This document shows positions 26,161 to 37,300 of a stretch of DNA of 64,000 nt, in pieces. The notes below the pieces were generated by a model, which did no database searches, was not told where the DNA came from, and saw nothing but the letters and a program-made list of their open reading frames with translations. Source of the DNA: Crotophaga sulcirostris (Eukaryota > Chordata > Aves > Cuculiformes > Crotophagidae); the NCBI GenBank assembly GCA_013397455.1, contig VYZB01000016.1, positions 3,230,440 to 3,294,439 of the forward strand. Direction: 5' to 3'. Each line of letters opens with the position of its first letter. Position 1 is the stretch's first letter. The translations under genes and the position numbers were made by a program.

Positions 26161-26180
26161 TATGTGTATATATACACATA
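26161..26180. repeat. Perfect 20-base palindrome
   Basis: TATGTGTATATATACACATA reads the same on both strands over its full 20 bases. It sits in a TA- and TG-alternating tract (26153-26181) and so could also adopt alternative DNA structure. The pairing stops at both sides. Confidence 0.8.
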
Positions 26181-28973
26181 CAGTCAGATATTGTCTGCTC
26201 ACTGACAAGTTTCAACTAACTCAGTTCTTGTTATGCTGTGAAAGTAAGATTGTCTGATGAGGTTATTGGGCTTTGCTGTCGGTTTTACTTTGGGCAAATC
26301 ACTTCTGCTCTGTGTGTGTTTGCCTTTGTAAAACACCACTACCATTTACTTCCTTCGAACTGTTACTAAGTATTAGTCAGTATAGGATTTTCTTTGAAGG
26401 TTCAAACTCTGTCTGGAGTGGGATGCATCACGTAGGAATGTGACCACCCTTGCCCTGTTCAGTTATATGCAGCCTGCATTTTTAGGGGAAGAGGGGACGT
26501 TCCCAAGAGTGCTACTTGTCAAAAGCACTGCATACCAGCACCTGAATTCAGCCTTTTAGCTCTCAAAACATTATGGGACAAGGAAAGGCTCTTTTGTTAT
26601 AACGGTTATATATCAAGTAGGGACTTCATCTCAGGAGGTATCTTTTATTCTTGGAACTTGCATGATGTTAGCATCACAGGGGTTACTAGTAATTACTCAC
26701 AAAGTAGTTGTGACTTTTGGGACTGGTAAAACCAACAGAACAATAGGCTGGTGCCAAGCAATAGAAACAAGACAAGTTAAATGAGAGCGTATTAACTGGG
26801 CTTGGAAAAAAAAAAGAAGTCAGATACCAAACTGAGATCAAGTTCTCAAAAATGACCACTGGGAAACTTATTTTACTAAGGAACTGCTTTAACTTTATGC
26901 TTGATTTTTCTCCGGAATCCCAATCCATATGCGTGCACAAAAGTGTATGTAAAACATACTTACTCAAAATTTAATATTAAGTAGTTTTATTTGTGGTGAT
27001 GTAATTACATATAAATTTAAAAGTTAACACACTAAAAAATTAGAAAATAATTTTCCAGCTAGAGAAGACCAAAATTGATTTCTTGTTGTGATATTACTCA
27101 TTATTCCCTTAATCTATGGGTCTCAGCTGAACTGTGTTTTATTTTAAGAATGGGAGCATAGACTTAAGGTGAACTAATGCCTTGGGATGTCTCAGTCTTG
27201 AAAACAGTTTTGTCTATTTTGTCATGAATTTAAAGTCCATGTAAATTACTGAAATATAATCAAATTCCTTAGGAGATCTTTGTTCCTACTCTTCGAAAAG
27301 TGTTTTGTACATCTGAAATGAAATACTACAAAAAAAGTGGGCCTTTCTTTACAGTATATGCAAGATAAGTTTATTCACATCTTGGTATGTGAACCTATGA
27401 AATTTAAATAAGGAACTTTCAGGGCTAGTTGTAGGGTCTGTAACATCAGTTAAAAAGGGAAGTGTCTTTTTCTTTAAGATAAACATGTCATGTTACTAGT
27501 TTGTTTGGGTTTGTGTAGTGAAAAAGCAACTGTTATTTTGGGAGGTGTAATAAATGTTCATTTGTTTACTGTTTTCTTAACCTCAATTTCTGCACAGCTA
27601 AACTTCCAGGGTGAATTAGATATAGCACTGTAGCTCAAGAAAGCCAAGCAGTATATACTCTTCACCTGTGAAATTACCCATAATGTGCTTTGTGTTAGAA
27701 CAAATTAAGAGCCACAAGAAGTAAGTTATTGCTCCTGCTTTAAGCCTTTGCTTTTTGTGTGGTTCAGCCTCCATGGATGGCAGGCAGAGCAGCTGGGTGT
27801 CTGTGTAAACTGGCTCAACAGGAGCAAGCCTTTGCTCACAGCGCTGCACTCTAATTGCAGTAAGCTGTTCCAAGGCCTTGGTTCAACAGAGACGGAATCT
27901 GGCTTTAGGGCTCCTACTTTTAAACAGAAATGTTGCAGCTACATGATGGTAAACACTGATCATACAGTACAAACATATTCTGCTAACTCAACACTTTTCT
28001 GGGAATTTTGACAAGTTAACGTTATTGTTGAGCTTTACACCAGATTGACTATTATCTCTTCTTCTGTAGCTGTCATGCAACCAGTGTAGGGCGTAAAGCT
28101 ATTACAGAGGCTATATTGTCTCCACCATCTAATTTGAGGGAAAAAGGTGGTTGTGTTCTCATGTCTGATAAAAATCAAATCTGTATTGGTTTACACAGAT
28201 CCGGTATTAATGGTTATGGAGCTATAGACTATACATTTTGGTTTTGACTGTTGTCTCCTGGCTGGGTTTGAGCAGGATAAACACATATCTTCTCCAAAAG
28301 ACCTTCAGCGCAGGGCTAACATATGTGCATACATACATATGTAGTGTAAAAGCATGGGGATGACATAACTTTGTGTGTGACGGAACAGCTAGTGTCTTGC
28401 ATTCATTGTAATTCACTGCTTTTTATCCTGCAGGCTTTGTGTGTTCATCATACCTATCAATTTTATGTACCTGGCATACGTGTGTAGTCACAAAATATGA
28501 TAAAGTCTGGTAGATAAACATCAGAATGAAAATATGTTGATTTATCTCAGTAGAGCTTAGAAATTAATACTCTAAAAATGTTGGGTTCCCTATATTACTA
28601 ATAAAGTGTTGGGGGGGAAAAGGCAGCTTTTGTGTTACAACAGATTAATTTTTATATCAGTGCAACATAACAGTACTTGAATAATATTTTGGAATTCAGT
28701 AAAATAAAAACTGCTTACTTTTGCTTGTGATTTATTATGCGTGATCTAAAGGATAGAGTGCTTTCCCTTCTGTTTACGTTCAATTTATTTCTGCTTGTGT
28801 TACAGACATTACAGCTGTAATGCAGTGTTGTGTTTCTTGTCTGAAAAGATATGTAACTATATAACATGTCAGGCTGAATCTTTTTAAAAATATCAAATTA
28901 AATAAGACATGAACAGCCAAGTTTTCCTTAGGTTGTGAGGAGATTTACAGTGTAGTATAAGGAGGTTGTAGTC

Positions 28974-29281
28974 AGGCAGGGGTTGCTCTCTTCTCTCAGG
29001 CGACCAGTGACAGAACTAGAGGACATGGACTCAAGCTTCATGAGGGGAAGTTTAGGCTTGATATTAGGAAAAAGTTCTTCACTGAAAGGGTGATTGACCA
29101 TTGGGATGCGCTGCCCAGGGAGGTGGTGGAGTCGCCAACCCTGGAGGTGTTTAAGAGGAGACTGGATGAGGCACTGAGTGCCATGGTGTAGATGATGGGT
29201 TGGTGTTAGTGTTAGGCTATAGGTTGGACTCGATGATCTCAGAGGTCCTTCCCAACCTTATAGTACTATGATGCTGTGATA
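28974..29281 (+). mobile_element. CR1 LINE, short 3' fragment, best preserved copy
   Basis: This copy contains about 300 bases of the CR1 3' end. It differs in wording from the other copies (GGTTGGACTCGATGATCT followed by a block on the pattern CCTTCCCAACCT, ending in two degenerate octamers near 29266-29279), so it comes from another CR1 subfamily. The coding part has no stop or frameshift. The sharp 5' truncation and the clean reading frame suggest a younger insertion than the others in the window. Confidence 0.94.
28988..29191 (+). pseudogene. CR1 ORF2 C-terminus, reading frame unbroken
   Basis: Sixty-seven codons are open and end in TAG at 29189-29191. The frame reads [20 protein letters not shown], then the conserved [15 protein letters not shown], then [20 protein letters not shown] and LDEALSAMV. 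This is the last segment of ORF2 after the reverse transcriptase, and no ATG opens it. It is a truncated insertion and makes no functional protein by itself. It is too short and lacks a start, so open-frame tracks miss it. Confidence 0.92.
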
Positions 29282-29952
29282 AGTTACTGAATGGTGAAGA
29301 CTTATTTCTGAATTTGTACACAAAGAAGCTAATAGCTTTTTTTGAACTGAAAGTATGTAAAGGCTTTAAAGAGGATTCCTAAAAGTAAATATTACGTGAT
29401 GGTAAGCCTATGAATATGGATTTTTTTTTTGAGATCTTCTGTGGAAAGCTCTGTTAAAATACAGGTATATAATATTTCTTGAACTATAACATGCTGAGAA
29501 CTGATGCTGAGGTATTAGGGATAGATAGGACTAGGAGCTTTATTTTCTCCTTCTCTCTGTAGAAATTCTGAGGCATGATTTCAGCTTTAATAATAACGTT
29601 TTTTTCTCTCTTTTTTTTTTGCTTTTTCTCCCAAGAAAAGGTTCCAGGGTAAAATGTGATCTCTGTCATTTTTCCACCTCTTTTCTTTCCTTCCTTACCT
29701 CTGTAGTATAATCATGGTTTATTTGCAGTTTAATCTTTTTCTTTCCATGGTTTGCTTTATTCTAATTTGTGAGGACAGGGATGTAAGAAGCTGAACCCTT
29801 AGGACACCTTTGAATGGCCTGTGAAAAGTATAGAGACTGATTACTGCAGGCTTCTAGCAGTCATTTCTATTATCCCAATGCTTCTGTCTTGACTTCTAGA
29901 CTTAAAATAGGAATAATGCATTTGAACTCTGGAAAATTATATAAAGCATAGA

Positions 29953-29994
29953 ACGCACATGCATGCACCAGTGCATGCATATATACACACATCC
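29953..29994. repeat. Inverted repeat in an alternating purine-pyrimidine tract
   Basis: ATGCATGCAC at 29959-29968 and GTGCATGCAT at 29971-29980 are exact reverse complements with a two-base loop. The surrounding bases alternate purine and pyrimidine almost without break from 29953 to 29994 (one break near 29969-29971). Such tracts favour left-handed Z-DNA and cruciform structure. Whether this happens in the cell cannot be told from sequence. Confidence 0.7.
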
Positions 29995-31762
29995 ATGTTT
30001 TCCTCCCTGGCTTGGAAAACTGTTCCTATTATCTTTTATGTGTTTTAACGTTGGTAGGTTGGGAAATCTTCAAATCACTGGACTTGTATTTCTCACCCCC
30101 TTTAAATTTACTTGTTTATTATAATGAGCTATAATGTGATCAACTGCTTTTTGCTTTACTAATTTTTACCAAAATCCATAAATAGGTATTCTGCATAGTA
30201 CTGTATTGGCAGAGGAAAAGAGTTTGTAATATTTTTATGACAGGAACAGCTGTTTCAGGTGGCTAAAAGTTGGAAAGATATCAGTACCCATTCCAGTATA
30301 AAAGAAAATACTATCTATGAAAGCCCTATGCATAGATCTCCATGATGATGTGGGGTTTTTTTTCATTGCAGTACCTCCCCTTCAAAACCAGAGGAGAAAA
30401 AAAACATAGTTTGACATGTACTAAGAAATATATTTATGGTAAATTTGGAGGTAACTATACCCTTCAATAAGTCACCTTGAGTAAATTCAGCGTGAATAAT
30501 TTTCTTATTTAGACACAAGATGAAAATATACTATTAAGCAAGAGAAGTAAAAGACTACCACTGAACTGAAGTTAATAAATTCATAAATATTTGTATTTAT
30601 TTAAGAAACAATTTCTCAGTCTAAAGTAGTGCAGTGGTAGACAAAAATACATGGAAAAATTCTGGGCACAGACCTTTGACAATAATAATAAGAAGGATAA
30701 TAATTTTCTGTTGCAGTATCTCTACAGCAAGCAAGCATATATACATTAATGTCTTGTGCTTACATTAATGAAAGAAAAAATTTTGAGAGAAAAACATGCA
30801 TGACAAAGCAGCATGTGTCAATGATTTCCTGATTATAACAATGTTTTTGGTGAGCTTTGAGGTCCACTGACGTTCAACATAACGAAACCATTTAGTTCAT
30901 GTTTTACAGCACCAATAACTGGGAAAAATCTTAAGGCTTTATGATATTGCAAGCATGTCTACATCCATCTACGCGCTACCTTTATAGTCTAACCAGATCA
31001 CACCTATTTAAAAAAAATTCTAATATGACCAAATATACACCTTCTGGAAGTCCAGAAGTTGAGCATCTCTAATGTATTAAGAAATCATTGTGTGGAATTT
31101 TAAGCTCAGGATATCTTACAATGTACCTTATCTCTAATGAGCTTTACACTAATAGAGGCTATATTGATGGGAACACTATTATTTGAAACCACGTCTCTCT
31201 AATTCTGCGTAAATAGCTGCAGGAAACAGATACAGTATTTTTATCAAGTACTTATCTTGTATTGTGTGCTATGGTGTTTCAATGTTGATGCTGAAAAGTA
31301 CAAGTTGCAAGTGTTTGAATTTCAGCATGGTGATACTACCTTTCATTCTTTACTTTTACCTTTTACTCCTTTACTACTAATGCTAATTGAACAGATTGTG
31401 CTTTTAAATAAATAAATCTTAAAACCACTATTTATTTGGTAGTGAATGTGCTATGACGTTTCTGTGCTATTAGGGTATTTTTCTGGTGTTCTGCTTTCTC
31501 TACTGACCATGTATTATGCCAGATGATTTCTCTCTTGGAGCCTGAAGAGGTTACACTGAAATGTTTTCCTATATTCAAGCTCAGATCCTGTAATCAGATT
31601 TTACACATAAAGATCCTCAGCTCTCTCTCGAGGCACACTGCATGTAGTATTGCTTAGTTTGTTTACATTGGTCAGTGTTTATTGTCAAGGCCTTTAGTTG
31701 TGAAGTGGTTTATAATTCTTTATAGTGTAAGATATTTTATATTGTAGTTTGGGTTTTGGTTG

Positions 31763-31776
31763 TTTTTTTTTTTTTT
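31763..31776. repeat. T14 homopolymer
   Basis: Fourteen consecutive T on the plus strand followed by AAA. No adjoining retroposed sequence was recognised. Confidence 0.8.
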
Positions 31777-34150
31777 AAATATCATCTTTGTTGAGAGGAT
31801 GCAAGGTGATGTAAACACTGTCTAGAAGTCCAGCATCAAATAATTTCAAAGTGTGAGAATTTTGAATGGAACTGTACTGAAAATGCAGAATTCTAAAAAC
31901 ATCAGTAGCTCAAGGCTAAGTAGAAAAGAGAGTAAATGCTCTTTATGCCGTAACTACTATTATGACACTTATAGTACAGGAAGGTGTCTGAATACCATTG
32001 GTAGAATCTGCAGGTGACTATCTTAACCTATCATTTTTCCATTTTTTCTTCCAGATATGTCAGTTAATGGTATCTTTAAATATATATGCGTGTCTTGTTT
32101 TAAATGCAACTGTCATTATGGTCTAAACTGGAGGGCTTTTTACTAAATGCCAGCTCTCATGTAGGAATATTTCAAGCTGAAAAAAATTGCTAGTGTTTCC
32201 AAAATACTGTTTTACCCTCAAAAAAAAAATCTTCAGATCTGGTTTTCTTTTTTTGTGTGTATTAAACCTGATGTTCGTATAAGTCAGATGAGTACAAAAT
32301 GTGTTAGGAGATCCAGATGAATAAACCATATCTTTATAATTCAAAATTATTTTAGCAAGTATACAGACAGGGCACCTTCTGTCAGTTGTATGTGTTTTCC
32401 CTGAAACAGTTGCATTTTATATGTAACTTTATTAGAAATAGTACTTTATAATCAGAAATGCCAGCAAAATTGCTTTTTGTAATCCTCTACAACACTGACA
32501 CTTGTACTAAAACACCCTTTCTATTTGTTTACTTGAGATTCATCAGGCCAGCTACAGATGTTAGTTCTACAAGATGTTCCCTAGAGTAGAGTTTTAATTA
32601 AACAGCTCTTTTTACCCCAGTTGTCAGTGCAACCCACATAAAAGGCAGAAAGCTTGTTTTTAGAGAAGAGTCTGAATGTTTAGCTAGTCCTGAAGTCTAT
32701 ACCCACAAAAAAAAATGAAGCATTGAATTTTCCGTCTCTGAATTTTCTCCCTTACCAGTTTGCCTTAACTTTTGTTTGCAGAAGTTGTTTTGGAACTTTC
32801 TAAAGCTTGCTTTCTTTATAAACAGGAGTTAACAATGCACAGTAATTCCATTCAACTTGAAAACATTTTGCAGGAAAACTTTGAAGTTGTTTTAATCTGA
32901 TCCCTACTTTACAGACAGCAGGAGTTGCACAGCACCTATTATAACATTTTTTTTACCCCTTGTCACCTTTCATATGAAGTAATCAAAGATTCATATGCTT
33001 ATTAAGTTAAACATTCCTGCAAGCCAGAAGGTAGCTCAATATCAACAAAAATGTGGCATAAAAAGTGGAGGGTAGTTTGAAAAACAAAAAAAAAGTCTCT
33101 TTTCTAGGTAATGCAAACTTAAATTTTCTTTTGTCTGCCCTCTCACTATTGCTTCATGAATAGATCTAGGTTGAAATGCGTCTCCCAAAATAGGAAAAAA
33201 TAGACTTCATAAAACACGGACAGCATTCTTGAGAGATAAGAGTACATACTTGGCCTCTGGGAAACTAGACATTTCATCACATGGTTGGCATATGTTCCCA
33301 TTCTATGTTCTGTCCCTCCTACTAATGCTAGCCGTGTGCTTTCTCAGCCCCAGGAGTAACTAAGCACAACAGATAAATTTGTCCTCAATATTTACCATAA
33401 AAATGGATTATTGTAATGCTACTGAATATCTGTATTCTCTGTCATCTTTTAAATGTTTCACTTCTTAAAACATGTATGGTATAATTTCCAGTTAATTCAC
33501 CATTATTTTATGGCCATTTCAGAAGTTAAGAACTTTAAATAATCCCTTCTTCACCATAAGGTTTTGATCCTTAACCATAGCATGTGGGTCTACCTAATGA
33601 GTTTTTTCTTTTTTTTGTGGTTTGTTTGGGGTTTTTTTGTTGGTGAAATTGGTTTAAAAGATTCTCCTTGCAGGGGTTTCATTCCATTTTCGTTCAACTT
33701 CATATACCTAGCTTGCTGTTTTAACAGTAGATATGTAGTTCCTTTGTAACTACTGTTTCATGGCAGTCTACATGGCTGATGTCTGCCTTTAATCTTCTTA
33801 TCAGAGATGAATGGGAGTTGTGTGTGACATCTGTAAATCATTTTCTATCCTTGTGCATTAGCCTTAGCTACTTCAGTGCACTGACTTTGCAGATACATTA
33901 AAAAAACATGCAAAGTGAGGAGGGTTAAAATTATTTGTTTGTTTTATTACTTCTCTTTGTAATAGCTGTCCTTAGAAACCAACAAGTCAATGCAAAGAAG
34001 GAAGAGAGGGAAGGACAGTGGGACAGAACTGCAGCAGCAATCAATTAGTCTAATTTAGATTACCATAGAACCACACCTTGTGTGCAGAGATATTTTAAGA
34101 TTGACCAGTAATCTGGTACAAAATACATTGTTTTGATGCTTCTTTTTTAG

Positions 34151-34327
34151 AGGGAGTGGTGGTGGTTTGAGCGCATTGTAAGCTGTAGCAAAAACCCACA
34201 TATAGCTGTAGCGGCTCAGAGACCCATAAACTGCGGTGTTGAAGGTTGGTTTGCACTATTTGGAATCCAAGACTTTGTGGAAAATCTGGTTCACTCCTCT
34301 TTTGAAAAGGAAGCCAAAGAAGTTTGA
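34151..34327 (+). other. Candidate terminal coding exon, unidentified
   Basis: An acceptor-like sequence (TGATGCTTCTTTTTTAG ending at 34150) is followed by 58 open codons and a TGA at 34325-34327. The in-frame TAG of the acceptor itself closes the frame upstream, so the open part begins exactly at the possible splice site. It starts REWWWFERIVSCSKNPHIAV and later has EGWFALFGIQDFVENLVHSS. The composition is rather protein-like, but I do not recognise the family. The opposite strand is also open here for 82 codons, which weakens the case. It could be chance, a pseudogene piece or a last exon. Confidence 0.15.
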
Positions 34328-37300
34328 ATGACAGACTCGGCACCTCTCAATGATGTGAGGCTTTGTGTGGTACCTGTTACTTTGAAATCCTGCTCAATAT
34401 CTGACCCCTAAAAATGTTCTCCCAGTTCTCCCAGAGTTCAAATCCTCACCCTAGAAGACTGCTTTAACAACTAGGTCTTCCCTTTGCTGGCAAGGGATAT
34501 TCTAAGCATCTGCTGTTCAGAAGCAGGGATGTTTTACAAAAAGATAAAAATACTTGTTGTGCTAGAAAGAGTGTGATTTTTGTCATTTATTCATCAAGAT
34601 GCTTCTTTATGCAGGAGGAGACTGCTTTCAGTCCTTGCTTTCAGCACATGCACTTCATCCAGTAAATCAAATAAAAAATGTGTTTGGAATCACTGTGTTT
34701 GCATCAAGTACTTGATAAATCATGAAAACACAGCTGAAGCAAGAATCTGAAGCTTCTAAGCATATACAGCACTTTTATTCCTAAATAACTTCTCACTGAT
34801 AGAACTAGAGATCCTACAGACCTTTGGTCACCTAAGAATGTAAGGAGCTGTGCTTTTTGACATTTCCTGAAGTCTACTGCATTAAAACTGCTCAAGAGAT
34901 GTCTGTGCTCTAGCAGTTCTTACTAAAACTGAAAATTTTGGGATGTCTTCAATATTAGAAAACTAGTTTTTCATGCAGCAGAACTGGGTATTTGTTTAGA
35001 TGATGTGTAGGAAATATTTTATTTAAGTTTTCTTATATCATTTTGGTTTCTGAGTAGCTGTGCTGAGTCATTCCTTAGATGCTTAAGACAATTTGCAGAA
35101 TGTTCTTAAATTTAAGTTTGAAAAGAGTACATTTGAGATTTTTTTTTATTTGCAGAACAAAATTGGTGTTTGCATGTGATAACTTCAAAACCATGAATTT
35201 AAATAAAATTTCTAGAAAAATTAGAATACTATGAATAGAATACATATATACTATGAATACTTTTTTGTTATGAAGCTTTTCAGTTTCTTTTTTTATCAGC
35301 AGATACCAGTAATGCTATTGGGTTTTTTTCAAAATACACTGGGCGATTGGGAAGGAGTGAGGGACAGTCCTTTCAACTGCCCACTGTAGAAAGTCTGGTG
35401 TGGTACTTAGAATGAGAATATAATAGAGGTAATGCACCTTCTAAAGCACTGCCCATTGTGTGTTTTGAAAACCCAAGATAGTTTAATTACCTATTAACAA
35501 GTCTTTACGCTGTATGATGAATTCTCATTATGAAGTTATCTAAAATTATTTTTCGTAAGACGAAAAATGCAGTGATTACTGCAGACTGTGAAGAAATTAT
35601 AAGATTATGTTTTTAAGTAGGCATTATCTAAGAGCAGGCTGCTTGATTATTCTTTATGTAAGCTATTTTTAACACACCTTTATAGAAAGATAACTAAAGC
35701 ATTGTCTTTGTGTACACTAGACTGCAGGCAGTACAGGAATGTCTCTAAATAGAGACACTACAAACATTAAGGTATAAGAGTTGACAGGATTGTCCTTCAA
35801 TTTTAGGTCTGCTCTTCTCTAGAGGAACCTAGGGAAAAATAGTCATTTCAGTCAGATTTGGGGCAGGAACTCTTTGAAGCAGAACTAGGAATATATGGAA
35901 TTATTTTTAATGTATTTTGGTTCTCCAGTGACTTCAGGGACCAATATTACCTTCAATCCATTTTGGTATGATTAAAATGCTGTATTATTGAAGACTACTC
36001 TATCCTTTTGGGTTACTCACAGAAACATATGCTACTATAATCCCAGATCATTTCCACATCTCTCAAACTCCTTAGACTTCACTTTTTTAGAGTACCTTCA
36101 GGGTCCTACTCCTGCACTTTCTAAACTCCTGACAGTGTGTTCAGCCAATTCCCTTACCCCTTCACAACCAGATGGATGAGGGAAAATGTATCCTTAAGCT
36201 GCTTTGGGACCTTGCATACAATAAACAGAAATCTAAGTACCAGAAGTAATTCTCAAGCTGTTCCTCAATAGGAACTGCCGGTTCAGCTGGTGATGTGGGA
36301 AATTCAGTATCATAAATATTCAGTATTTATTAAAAATGGGCAAAAGGTTCAAAACAGTTGTGGAGGAACTCAAATAAAATGCTTCCAGAAGCCTCACTTC
36401 CACAGGTTAAAAACCCCAGCTCTAAAGTACTATAAAATAAAGCCCATATTTTCCAGTTCAGATAGAGCTAATTCTTCTTCATAAGAGAAAGAATGCCATT
36501 GAAGTATATTTATGTATTTATATATTTTTATCTTCCACTACTGGGATCACCAGGTTACAACATATGTGTGTTTTAGAGACAAGATTTCACCTTAGAGGAG
36601 GGACCATGAAAACATTTAGCAGACTGTAATCTCTGGCCCACTGTAATAGATATCCCTCCCGTGTTTGGGCTGTTTCAGAGTCTCAGCAGAACTTCTTGTA
36701 TGAAATCTAATTGGTTGTGTAAAGGTGTGTAGACTAATTCAGACATTTTTGTGAAAAAAAAGTAAAAATTTTTGGAGTTGTAAAACCAAGAGCTGCATAC
36801 ATACAGAGTTAGATGAGTTAATTGAATATTTTTCAAAGCACTGTGTTTCCAAGGATTAGTCCTTTCTAGAAGTATACATTGCTACTAATAATATCTACAT
36901 TTTTTCTTAAATCCTGGCTATACAAAGCTTCCAGCTGTTGGAGAAATTGGATGAATCAACCTGAAAGGCAGTTGGTGGGGTTTGTTTTGGTTTGGTTTTT
37001 TTCAGTTTGCACATTTATTTTTACTTTGCATTGGGTTTTTCATTTGTTTCTGTTTTTTCAGCTACCTACTTATCTTCATGGAGGAAAAGACAGGCAAGGT
37101 AATTTGCATGGTAAATATGGAAAACAGCATTTCTAGAATATTCAGTCCTAGGCAATTATATGGATACAGTACTTTTAATGTCATGTACAAATATTGCTAG
37201 AAATTTATGCTTAGTGAGATCTGGATAAAGGATTTAAGCGGAATAACTTAGTGATACCAAGAATGAGTTTACAACATGTTTTAGTAGATTTTAGTGATAA

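Larger units (their letters stand above)
18501..28973. other. Unique A+T-rich DNA with simple and short duplicated repeats
   Basis: No gene is supported. The stretch holds a short imperfect tandem duplication (19032-19115), a 21-base-period duplication (20537-20573), AT-rich palindromes (22781-22796, 26161-26180), a CAAT tetranucleotide repeat (26046-26061) and T-rich tracts (around 25477-25494 and 25618-25629). Around 23760-24110 two frames are open together, one for 110 codons from 23774, without any family match I can name. The rest looks like ordinary intron or intergenic DNA. Confidence 0.6.
29282..34150. other. Unique A+T-rich DNA
   Basis: No gene is seen. A dinucleotide-alternating inverted repeat lies at 29953-29994 and a T14 run at 31763-31776. 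Short open frames on both strands have biased, low-complexity composition and no known signature. Confidence 0.6.
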
